Positions 42,452-49,978 of a stretch of 64,000 nucleotides of DNA are shown here, piece by piece (positions within the stretch are counted from its first letter, which is position 1; every line of letters starts with the position of its first letter). The position numbers and the translations under genes are program-made. The DNA is taken from NCBI GenBank assembly GCA_002482505.1, contig DLGD01000038.1:139387-203386 (forward strand), given 5' to 3'. The notes under the pieces are model-generated. The model had not been told where the DNA came from and made no database searches. It saw nothing but the letters and a program-made list of their open reading frames with translations. This stretch comes from Christensenella sp. UBA7703 (lineage in GTDB: Bacteria; Bacillota; Clostridia; Christensenellales; CAG-138).

Positions 42452-43358
42452 GCCTTGCCTCCATTCCCAGCCGGGCGCGAAGCTCGGCGTTTTCTTGTTC
42501 CAGCTCCCTGACGCGACGCGACAGGAAGTCGATGTTGTTTTCAAAATGCTTTACCTTGTTGTCATATGCTTCTGTAGCCCACTTCAGCTTCGTTTTTGCA
42601 GAAGTTGCCTCCGATTGCAAGGTTTCCAGCTCTTTCCGCAATTCGATAAAATGCGGATTCTTCATGAGCCGGATCAGACCTGCGCGGGCGACCTGGTCGT
42701 TCGATGCTTTCGGCGTATCCGAAATAAATCCGGTTTGTAAATCCTTAGCTTTTGAATCCGTTTTGTATGCTGTCTTATACGCACCAGAAATAGTTATTTC
42801 GCCGGAATCAATCTTTGGTAGTAGCTCGGGTAGTTTTTCTGCGACGATTCCTGCACGCTCCATCTGCCTGGAACTTGTGAAACCAACTCTCTGTGCAATT
42901 GCTTCACGCGACTTACCGTTTCCCCGTTGTGCGCAAATGCGCACAACGGGAGAATTGGCCGATTCACTGCCTTTTCGAAGGGGTGCTAACTGGCGTTCTC
43001 GGGCCTTCGCCTGCTCGATCGCCTTGATCTTTTCGGCATATTCGAGCCGTTCAGCTGTCGTAAAGTTGAGCCTCTGTTCATTTTCCGCGATCTCGATCTC
43101 CAGCAACTCTTCGGCCTGCATGGGCGAGAGTAGCGTTGCACGGAGCTCTGACATCTGGATGAGCTTCGCCGCTTCCAGTCGACGCAGGCCCGCAATCAAC
43201 TGGTATGTTCCGTTCTGGCAGTCCATGACCGTGATCGGGTTGATCAAGCCATGCTTTCTGAGATCATCCGCCAGCTCGGTCAGGTCCCCCGGGTCCTTGC
43301 GGATACGCGTCGACACCTGAACTGATGCGATCGGAATTACTCGCGTTTCACTTGCCAT
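42384..43358 (-). CDS. ParB-like protein 2
   Basis: 324 residues. The N-terminal 100 are a ParB/Spo0J domain (TELADDLRKHGLINPITVM, AGLRRLEAAKLI), then a KorB/HTH-like region with GKSREAIAQRVGFTSSRQMER, and a C-terminal coiled coil. The ATG at 43358 follows GGAGGG and overlaps the end of the first ParB-like gene. No ParA is present, so segregation is doubtful. A 28-bp palindrome lies inside the gene. Confidence 0.82.
   Translation of the reverse strand: MASETRVIPIASVQVSTRIRKDPGDLTELADDLRKHGLINPITVMDCQNGTYQLIAGLRRLEAAKLIQMSELRATLLSPMQAEELLEIEIAENEQRLNFTTAERLEYAEKIKAIEQAKARERQLAPLRKGSESANSPVVRICAQRGNGKSREAIAQRVGFTSSRQMERAGIVAEKLPELLPKIDSGEITISGAYKTAYKTDSKAKDLQTGFISDTPKASNDQVARAGLIRLMKNPHFIELRKELETLQSEATSAKTKLKWATEAYDNKVKHFENNIDFLSRRVRELEQENAELRARLGMEARHEKRVEFGNPDGIIRIPEDTLS
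42923..42950. repeat. 28-bp palindrome inside the ParB-like gene
   Basis: Arms CCCGTTGTGCGCA (42923-42935) and TGCGCACAACGGG (42938-42950) are perfect around AA. It encodes part of the linker before the HTH region of the ParB-like protein and does not match the Bacillota parS consensus. Confidence 0.7.
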
Positions 43359-44154
43359 TCCGCTCGCCCTCCGTACCCAACCGTAGTTTTGACGTGCTGC
43401 CGAGGCTCTTGTTGTAGTAATCTCGCAACATGCCGCAAAAGATCTGCAGGTAAATCGGCTTAAATGCGTTGTGTGCATTCACACGCCCTTCGCACCTCGA
43501 ACGATACTCAAAAAACAAATCAGCCGGAATCAACCCACCGAGCCGCTGCCGGAACAAGTCCGGCGTTAGCTTCGATTCATATCGTCGGGAGAATTCGGAG
43601 ATTCCTGCAAGCATCTCCCGGCGCAACGCGGTGGAATCCCCGTGCCAGGCGGCACGGATACATTTCAGTGCCAAATCCAGAGCGTTTTCGCCCTGTACGG
43701 TCATGACCCGGGATAGCGTGTTCACCGCGGTGATAACCATGGGCTCCGCTTTTAACCCGACCTCATAGTCGTTTTGTACGAGGATTGCCTCGATTCGCAG
43801 GAAATGTTCGTCCTTCGCCTGTACTCCAGCTTTATAGAGCGAATAAGCGCTGAGAGCATTGGTGTCACGTGTCTGAATCCGGAAATAATTTGCTTCTTCC
43901 TCATAGGACAACCCGACCACCACGATGCACACGGCATCCGGAACGCCGATCTGACGCATGGCACACAGCCTATGCTGCCCATCCACAATCGCGTAGCTGT
44001 GCGGACCGCGCTTAGACAGCAGTAGTACGCCGACGCGCGCCGGGTCGAAGTTGTCAGCGATACGCTTGACGCGCGCATTGTTCAGCACGCGCTGATACGG
44101 TTCGATACAAATTTCACTGAGCGGGATCCGCTCGATACTTTGCATGTGTTTCAT
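43348..44154 (-). CDS. ParB/DUF6551-type protein 1
   Basis: 268 residues. The N-terminal half is ParB-like (IEPYQRVLNNARVKRIADNF, then YAIVDGQHRLCAMRQIG), a DUF6551-type fold that can bind or cut DNA or act as a NTP-dependent switch. The rest is helical. The ATG at 44154 has AAAGG upstream. The next ParB-like gene overlaps it by 11 bases. Confidence 0.78.
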   Translation of the reverse strand: MKHMQSIERIPLSEICIEPYQRVLNNARVKRIADNFDPARVGVLLLSKRGPHSYAIVDGQHRLCAMRQIGVPDAVCIVVVGLSYEEEANYFRIQTRDTNALSAYSLYKAGVQAKDEHFLRIEAILVQNDYEVGLKAEPMVITAVNTLSRVMTVQGENALDLALKCIRAAWHGDSTALRREMLAGISEFSRRYESKLTPDLFRQRLGGLIPADLFFEYRSRCEGRVNAHNAFKPIYLQIFCGMLRDYYNKSLGSTSKLRLGTEGERNGK

Positions 44155-44216
44155 ATAAAAACCCTTTCTGATCATCATCGGGGAGCGTCTCCGCTCCCCG
44201 ATCAATGTTCGTCGTG

Positions 44217-44969
44217 TTATGGTTCTACGATCTCACCCGTCACCGGATCAAACGGCGTCTGCACATCGGTGAACTCCTCCAGATCGACCGGAGATGTCGC
44301 GGTATGCTTGGCGTACTCCTTCACCTGCTCTGCAAGCTGCGAAACGGCCGTGAGCTCTGCTTCCGTGAGCGGTCGGTCATGCTTGAACTGCGCCTGGGAG
44401 TAGGCGATGCCGCCGGCGTTCACGGTTTTCTTGAGCGAGAAGCGCGTCACAACGGAGATCGACTTTTTCCCGTGGCTCAGCAGGCGCTGGATATAGCGCG
44501 TGAACTCCTTGAGCGACCCGGTTGGCAGCGAAAGCAAAAGCGGAAACACCTCACCCTCGCGCAGGATATAGATGCGGCGACGGTTCTTGCAAGCCTTGCC
44601 GCCTCCTTCACCGGTGCCGAACTGGTTATACCGGCACTTCGAGCATACGCCACCGGGGTCGCCTTCGCCGGTGATACCGTCAAAGCTGCCGCAGTCCGGC
44701 GGCTCATTCCCGCCGGCATATTTATCGCGGTAATACGCGAACAGCGGATGATGATAGAGGATCACGCCGGTGAACTCCTTCACGGTTTCCGGCTCACCAT
44801 CCTCCTCGCCGGGGAGCTCGAAGACGGTGCTGCCGGCCGACGGAATCTTGATCCGTTCAAACGAGAGGCTCAGTCCCTCAAGCTCCTGCGACATCGCTTC
44901 GCTTAGGTTGAAGTTGGATAGTTCCGAGAATGCGTTCTGCGTGGTTGCGATTCCTGTTTCCTGCGTCAT
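44217..44969 (-). CDS. Phage early protein with zinc-type cysteine cluster
   Basis: 250 residues; family not firmly recognised. An acidic N-terminal 60 residues are followed by a beta-rich domain with cysteines CGSFDG, CSKCRYNQFGTG and CKNRRRIYIL, likely a zinc site, then a helical end. Similar proteins sit next to SNF2-type helicase genes in clostridial phages and may bind single-stranded DNA, which is only a guess. Confidence 0.6.
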   Translation of the reverse strand: MTQETGIATTQNAFSELSNFNLSEAMSQELEGLSLSFERIKIPSAGSTVFELPGEEDGEPETVKEFTGVILYHHPLFAYYRDKYAGGNEPPDCGSFDGITGEGDPGGVCSKCRYNQFGTGEGGGKACKNRRRIYILREGEVFPLLLSLPTGSLKEFTRYIQRLLSHGKKSISVVTRFSLKKTVNAGGIAYSQAQFKHDRPLTEAELTAVSQLAEQVKEYAKHTATSPVDLEEFTDVQTPFDPVTGEIVEP

Positions 44970-44988
44970 ATTGTTTTCTTCCTTTCTT

Positions 44989-45405
44989 TTATCGACCGGC
45001 TTTTCGTACGCCGACCGTAGTTTTTTCGAATACGTTCACGAGTCCATCGAGCCATTGCGGCAGAACATCCTCGTTCTCCGTGGTCTGTTCTTTAACAAAC
45101 GCCGAGAGTGAGTTAGCATTGACTGTCTCGTAGACCAGATCACCAAATCCCGCTGCGCGTAGTGCCGCGAACAGCTCATCCTTACGCCCGGCTGCCGCCG
45201 AGGCGCGCGTCGTGTTGGTCAGGCAGAACATCGTACCGTTGCGAGTGAAGTTCTGCGTTTCTGTGCTGATCATTCGCTCAGCCAGCGCAGCATCCACGCG
45301 GTCGATCTCCTCGGTGATCTCCTTGAGCTCCTGCTCTGCGTATTTCTTGGTTTCTTTGAGTTCGCGTAGCTGATCCGCTAGCGCGAACAGTTCTTCAGAT
45401 GCCAT
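44989..45405 (-). CDS. Coiled-coil phage early protein
   Basis: 138 residues. The first 55 form a charged coiled coil (ELFALADQLRELKETKKYAEQ), and the rest is a small alpha/beta region ending FEKTTVGVRKAGR. It lies between the helicase and the zinc-cluster protein. No known function. Confidence 0.6.
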   Translation of the reverse strand: MASEELFALADQLRELKETKKYAEQELKEITEEIDRVDAALAERMISTETQNFTRNGTMFCLTNTTRASAAAGRKDELFAALRAAGFGDLVYETVNANSLSAFVKEQTTENEDVLPQWLDGLVNVFEKTTVGVRKAGR

Positions 45406-45420
45406 TGTTTTCTCCTCCTC

Positions 45421-46869
45421 TTAGTCGGTTTGGAACGGGTTTCTACCCGCCCGGTATTCATCGATCAGAATTCTTGCCAGATCGGCTTTGTCTCGTAGTG
45501 CCTGGAGCACTTTCTCGTCCACAGTTCCCGCGGCGACGAGATAGAGATAAGTGCATGGATTCCGCTGGCCGACGCGATGAATACGCGCCTTCGCCTGCTC
45601 GAAGTTGGACATGCTGTAATCCAGCGAGTAAAAAACCATGGTGTCTGCCGCTGTGAGCGTGATCCCCAATCCGGCCGTTGCGATCTGACCTACGAATACT
45701 GTCACGTCGGGATCCGTCTGAAACCGGCGTACCTGTTCGTCCCGATCCCTGATCTCGCCGGAGATGGCAGAATAGCCGATTCTCTTTTTCTCCAGCATCC
45801 GCCGGATCGCATCGATCTCGGGTAGAAACCGAGCAATGATCACGAGCTTCCTGTCGTCTTCTGCCGCGCTGTCCACGATGTCCGACAATGCCTTGAGTTT
45901 GGCATCGCTCACCGATACGGGCCGGTCGGAATCGTCTTGACACAGGAATCCGCCGGTCAGTTGGGAAAGTCGCAGCAGGCGGGTCAGCACGTTCGCCGCA
46001 CTCACCTCTCCATCTTTCAGTGAGATAAAGCTGTCGCGTACCAACTCGCGGTACATGCCCTGCGCCTGCGACTCCAGTTCTAGGGTGCGTACGATCTCCG
46101 TCGTTTCCGGTAGGTCCAGGCACTCGGCTTTCGTCGCTCGGAACGCAATGCTGTGGATGCGGCGCGTGAGTTCCTTCGCCATACCCGTTTTCATTACCGG
46201 AACGTGCAGTCCGTATCCGGTCATATCGAAATAGCGGTTGCGGAAAGCATAGAAACTGTTACCGAATACCGTCGGATTCAGGAACTTGTACGGGCTGAAG
46301 ATATCGATTGCCTTGTTGGTGATAATTGTTCCTGTTAGCAACATACGGTATCGCGACTTTGCGCCAAGTCGGTGCATGCACTTACTCGCCGCGATGTTGT
46401 GGGTCTTGATCTTGTGCCCTTCGTCGCACACAATTAGGTCTGCGTTCCACGCGGCGAGCTCGTCTTCCAGCCGCCATGCCGATTCGTAGTTGATCACTCC
46501 AACTATCAATCCGTTTGTCGATATTTGTCGAAGATTCTCGGATTTTCTCGATCCGGTTCCATTAAGAACAGCAAGCGAATACGGATAGTCCGCGAATTTC
46601 TGAAATTCCTCCTGCCAGACACCCAAGATCGACAGCGGCGCTACAATGAGCATCCTCTCAATCTTTTGATCCAGAAACAGCCGCCCCGCGACGGCAATGG
46701 TTGTCAGTGTTTTTCCGGTTCCCATTTCCATGAGCAGTGCCACGCCGCGACTTGGCGGCGGATTGCGCCCTGTCAGGCCAAACTGGCGACAGGCAAATTC
46801 ATATGCCCGTTGCTGATGGTCATACGGATGCGCTTTAACCGGCATCCTTTTTACCATGTTTTGTTCCAT
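45421..46869 (-). CDS. SNF2/DEAD-type DNA helicase
   Basis: 482 residues with both helicase lobes: Walker A LLMEMGTGKTLTTI (about 45-58), DEGH box in LIVCDEGHKIK, and C-terminal motifs FVGQIATAGLGITLTAAD and QAKARIHRVGQ (motif VI). Typical of SNF2-type helicases of phage replication modules. The ATG follows GGAGAGG. It heads the replication operon behind a 560-base leader region with RNA-like structure. Confidence 0.9.
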   Translation of the reverse strand: MEQNMVKRMPVKAHPYDHQQRAYEFACRQFGLTGRNPPPSRGVALLMEMGTGKTLTTIAVAGRLFLDQKIERMLIVAPLSILGVWQEEFQKFADYPYSLAVLNGTGSRKSENLRQISTNGLIVGVINYESAWRLEDELAAWNADLIVCDEGHKIKTHNIAASKCMHRLGAKSRYRMLLTGTIITNKAIDIFSPYKFLNPTVFGNSFYAFRNRYFDMTGYGLHVPVMKTGMAKELTRRIHSIAFRATKAECLDLPETTEIVRTLELESQAQGMYRELVRDSFISLKDGEVSAANVLTRLLRLSQLTGGFLCQDDSDRPVSVSDAKLKALSDIVDSAAEDDRKLVIIARFLPEIDAIRRMLEKKRIGYSAISGEIRDRDEQVRRFQTDPDVTVFVGQIATAGLGITLTAADTMVFYSLDYSMSNFEQAKARIHRVGQRNPCTYLYLVAAGTVDEKVLQALRDKADLARILIDEYRAGRNPFQTD

Positions 46870-46911
46870 CTATTCCTCTCCAAAATTCTTTCGCTTCAAT
46901 AAGAGTCGTGA

Positions 46912-47030
46912 GCGCGTCAGTCGGTCGTTTTCACCCACAGGTTCATCGCCTCCCCGCTTCCCGCCGGGCCGTGCTCTGGGACGTTATCTTCGACTGCACG
47001 GGAGTATCTTTCATGTATTGACTGACGCGC
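46912..47030 (-). ncRNA. Candidate structured RNA upstream of the SNF2 helicase
   Basis: An 11-bp perfect closing stem joins 47020-47030 and 46912-46922 (GCGCGTCAGTC at its ends on both strands). Inside, CCGTGC/GCACGG (46996-47001 with 46969-46974) forms a second helix, and GC-rich sequence CCCGGCGGGAAGCGGGG follows. On the minus strand it lies in the helicase leader, ending 43 bases before the ATG. A TTGAAAACTGAATAA stretch lies just 5' of it. No known family is assigned. Confidence 0.55.
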
Positions 47031-47117
47031 CGTTATTCAGTTTTCAAGGTGCTGTGCTTGGCTTTCCTGTCGGCCAACCTCGCGGGCAGAGCATACAAAA
47101 AAAGCGCTTTTTTGACC

Positions 47118-47237
47118 CGGCAACGGCGCTGCCGCTTTTTGGCCAAAAAACGCCCATTTTTGAGCTCATTTCGGGGTAAGAGTGTAAGAAACCCGCATAA
47201 CTATTGGATTTTTGAACCGGCAGCGGCGCTGCCGGTT
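47118..47237. repeat. Twin GC-rich hairpins, degenerate tandem repeat
   Basis: CGGCA/TGCCG around ACGGCGC (47118-47134) and a perfect AACCGGCAGC/GCTGCCGGTT (47215-47237) share the string GGCGCTGCCG and similar T-rich flanks, 97 bases apart. They may be terminators or repeats of one element. Confidence 0.55.
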
Positions 47238-47330
47238 TTAGCTCATATTTTTTTGAAAATCACCCGCTTTTTTAGATAAAACGCATAAAAATGCCTGTTG
47301 TAGGTTGCTTCATGCCCAAAATTAAAAAGA

Positions 47331-47347
47331 GCCCCGCGATTGGGGGC
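47331..47347 (-). terminator. Hairpin terminator on the minus strand
   Basis: GCCCC (47331-47335)/GGGGC (47343-47347) followed on the minus strand by CTCTTTTTAATT. Confidence 0.55.
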
Positions 47348-47376
47348 GACGGTGATTGTATACATCAATATCATGA

Positions 47377-47404
47377 TTGATTTATTACGATGCACATGTA
47401 TAAT
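47377..47404 (+). promoter_or_regulatory. Promoter of the OsmC/Ohr cargo gene
   Basis: TTGATT (47377-47382), 16-base spacer, perfect TATAAT (47399-47404), 27 bases before the ATG. Confidence 0.7.
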
Positions 47405-47431
47405 CAAGTTATGCACAGAAAGGAGTCCCAT

Positions 47432-47854
47432 ATGATTATCGATTACAAAACCACAGCATACTCGACCAGCGGTCGTGACGGTCATGTTCGAGTCGAAGGG
47501 AGTCCTATTGATTTTGATGTAGTTCGGCCCGTCAATTTGGGGCCAACCAAAAAAGAGGGTGTGAACCCTGAGCAATTATTCGCCGCCGGTTATGCTGCCT
47601 GCTTTGGCAGCGCCTTGCAGCACGTGATCCGTTTGCATAAGTTAACACTACCGCCTCCAGATGTGCAGGCCACCGTAGGCATTGGTCGCAACGACGCTGG
47701 TAGCTTCCAGCTGGAGGTCGATCTTGTCGCCATTATTGACACTGATGATGCTGCCCTGGCCGACAGCCTCACGCAGGAAGCACACTTCGTATGCCCTTAC
47801 TCCCATGCCACACGCGGAAACATAACAGTCAACGTTTCAGGTCGGCCGCGTTAA
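47432..47854 (+). CDS. OsmC/Ohr-family peroxidase (cargo gene)
   Basis: 140 residues of the Ohr subgroup: LFAAGYAACFGSALQHV holds the first reactive cysteine, and HFVCPYSHATRGNITV the second. Ohr enzymes reduce organic hydroperoxides with a dithiol donor in the cytoplasm. AAAGGAG precedes the ATG. It runs against the flanking phage genes, with its own promoter and a strong terminator, between helicase and ImmA genes, so it looks like cargo expressed in the lysogen. Confidence 0.9.
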   Translation: MIIDYKTTAYSTSGRDGHVRVEGSPIDFDVVRPVNLGPTKKEGVNPEQLFAAGYAACFGSALQHVIRLHKLTLPPPDVQATVGIGRNDAGSFQLEVDLVAIIDTDDAALADSLTQEAHFVCPYSHATRGNITVNVSGRPR

Positions 47855-47872
47855 ACCTCATATGCAAATGCA

Positions 47873-47907
47873 AAGAAGCGCCGGAGAAAACCTCCAGCGC
47901 TTCTTTT
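47873..47907 (+). terminator. Terminator of the OsmC/Ohr gene
   Basis: AAGAAGCGCCGGAG (47873-47886) pairs with the sequence at 47892-47905 over about 13 of 14 positions, followed by TTTT. Confidence 0.85.
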
Positions 47908-47981
47908 GATTCACTAGTTTGGTTGATTACTTTATGCGTCCACCAGATCAAAACACTCACCTCTGACTTCATTATTGCTTT

Positions 47982-49715
47982 TTACTCCTCTTTGCCGAGC
48001 GGTTGAATGCCTGCAGCACGAAGAAATTCATTGCATTCATAGATTGGGCTATGGGTCATGGACCCCAGCAACATCTGATACGCGACGTGTTCTTCAGTCA
48101 GATTGAAGTGGTATCCGGCTTTTCGAACCAAATCAAAGCAAAAAATCGGATGAAGTTTCAATCCAATGCAAAGCGCAACGACTCTGGGCAATCCGATCGA
48201 TGGTGCTTCTGTGCTCTGATAGGAACGGATTGTGCGTGTTGCCAGTAGGCTACTCTCTGCGAGCTGTTCCTGGGTCACCCCTTTCCGTTTCATATGTGCT
48301 TCCAGCGTAGGACCAAAGGTAACCGGCAAACTCTTCATGACTCGGCTTACCTCTTGCATGGTCTTCGTAAATCGCTGTTCCTCAGATGCAGCTTCTGCAA
48401 ACTGTACAGACTTGCCTCGGTCGCGAAGCATGCCATCAATCGCCCAGCGCGCTCTTTTCTGCACATCAAACCCAATACAACACTCCGCCGGGTGCGCTGT
48501 TGCGTATGCGGTCAGATGAAGGTTGCCATCTTCCGTCCGGCTGATGTACCGATTTTTGCGCAAGCAAAAGCGTTGGTCGACATATGCATATGCGCCGGTT
48601 GCCAAGGCATCCCGAAATTTGGAGTTCTGTGCGAATTCCTGCGTCGCATCCGGGTAGCTGATCTCAAATTGCGTCGGAGCGGTATATCCGAGTTCTGCAT
48701 CCGGATAACCCAGCTCGATTAGTCGGATTCTTGCCAGTGAACGGGATACTTCAAAATGGTAGGAGAGCTTTTCCACGATGCGGTCCATGCGGTATTTCGG
48801 ATCCAGCTTCTCCATACGCCGGATCCATTGGTCTGTCAGCATACGTGTCGACCACTCCGGCATGAGGATCCGCGGCGCAAGCGCGTTGGCCTGCCATTCC
48901 ATGCGCTCCTGGGGCGTCCATTCACGGCTTCTACCCAGAGCGGATGATCTGCGGCAGGCGATCGATGTCAATTGTGGATCGTTCGCCTTCTGTAGCTGGT
49001 ATGCTTGCCGGTGCAGCATCCAGTGAACGCATTCGTGTACGATGGTGTTGTTGTATACCCGGGGATCATACCTGCCGTCCGGTCTGTGGTTGACGAGTAT
49101 CGTTCCACGCGCAACATTCAGGATGCGGTTCATACCGCCCGGCACATCCTGTACGGCTGTTGTGCTGTCTTCAAAAAAGATCTTCCCGAGCACCTCTCCA
49201 TCCGTGTCGATGCAAGCATACTGCACGCTAAGGCCCAGCTTGCGTGCTATGGCCGAAGCCGGAATGGGGATCGCATTTCGGAGTGCGGCGGGATACAATT
49301 CTCTCAGTATTTTTGTTGCAGTAGCTTCCAGCTGCGCTTTGGGCAGATCGGGGATTAGTGTATCCGGTATGGCTTTCTCCGTCTGGTAGGTTGGCCAATT
49401 CGGACTAATGCACCGAATTCTGAGCTGCGAAAAACCATCCCGCATATCCAAATAGCAATCGACGACGTATGGTTTTTTACTCTGGCACCCCGACTCTTTG
49501 ATCGTGCAATCGAAATACACGTTCGCGTAGACGATATCCCTCTCCGTATCGGTTACGACCACTTCCGTCAGAACGGCTCTGCTGAGTTCTATGTTTCGCA
49601 GTGCAACACGTCTCGCAAGCTCAGCATACAGCTGGTCCGAGAACCTTGAGCGGATCCAGGCAGCGAACGAAACACCTCCTACTGCCTCGTTTCTGTTTGT
49701 ACATGCAGCACTCAT
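47982..49715 (-). CDS. ImmA/IrrE metallopeptidase fused to an HTH domain
   Basis: 577 residues, much longer than usual ImmA proteins. A 140-residue N-terminal region of unknown fold precedes an M78 (ImmA/IrrE) peptidase with HECVH (227-231) and a downstream ERMEWQANALAPRILMP third-ligand helix. The end (about 480-520) holds an XRE-type HTH, VTQEQLAESSLLATRTIRSYQ. Such enzymes cleave phage repressors after DNA damage. Its partner may be the S24-type repressor two genes away, though that can also self-cleave. Confidence 0.83.
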   Translation of the reverse strand: MSAACTNRNEAVGGVSFAAWIRSRFSDQLYAELARRVALRNIELSRAVLTEVVVTDTERDIVYANVYFDCTIKESGCQSKKPYVVDCYLDMRDGFSQLRIRCISPNWPTYQTEKAIPDTLIPDLPKAQLEATATKILRELYPAALRNAIPIPASAIARKLGLSVQYACIDTDGEVLGKIFFEDSTTAVQDVPGGMNRILNVARGTILVNHRPDGRYDPRVYNNTIVHECVHWMLHRQAYQLQKANDPQLTSIACRRSSALGRSREWTPQERMEWQANALAPRILMPEWSTRMLTDQWIRRMEKLDPKYRMDRIVEKLSYHFEVSRSLARIRLIELGYPDAELGYTAPTQFEISYPDATQEFAQNSKFRDALATGAYAYVDQRFCLRKNRYISRTEDGNLHLTAYATAHPAECCIGFDVQKRARWAIDGMLRDRGKSVQFAEAASEEQRFTKTMQEVSRVMKSLPVTFGPTLEAHMKRKGVTQEQLAESSLLATRTIRSYQSTEAPSIGLPRVVALCIGLKLHPIFCFDLVRKAGYHFNLTEEHVAYQMLLGSMTHSPIYECNEFLRAAGIQPLGKEE

Positions 49716-49719
49716 CCGA

Positions 49720-49968
49720 TTAACCCGCCCTCATTTCAACAAACCAGCGACCATCTTCGTCAAACAGGTAGGTATCCCGCGCACCGATGCGTATGGTATA
49801 ACGGATCCCACAGCCGCCCGCTTTCAAGCTGGCAGCTCTGCATTTGTCTTTCACTTCATCGATATCGAATTTGCGGCCGTCCTCCAGCAGAATACCGAGT
49901 GGCTGTATCATGCCATCTCGGTGGATCTGAGCGAGGATGGAAACATATTCTTTTTTGATTTCTTGCAT
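49720..49968 (-). CDS. Small protein paired with the Y-family polymerase
   Basis: 82 residues from the ATG at 49968, compact alpha/beta: ILAQIHRDGMIQPLGILLED, then IRYTIRIGARDTYLFDEDGRWFV. It follows the polymerase by 10 bases. Small proteins in this place are frequent but their role is unknown. Confidence 0.65.
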   Translation of the reverse strand: MQEIKKEYVSILAQIHRDGMIQPLGILLEDGRKFDIDEVKDKCRAASLKAGGCGIRYTIRIGARDTYLFDEDGRWFVEMRAG

Positions 49969-49978
49969 ACCCTTGTCC

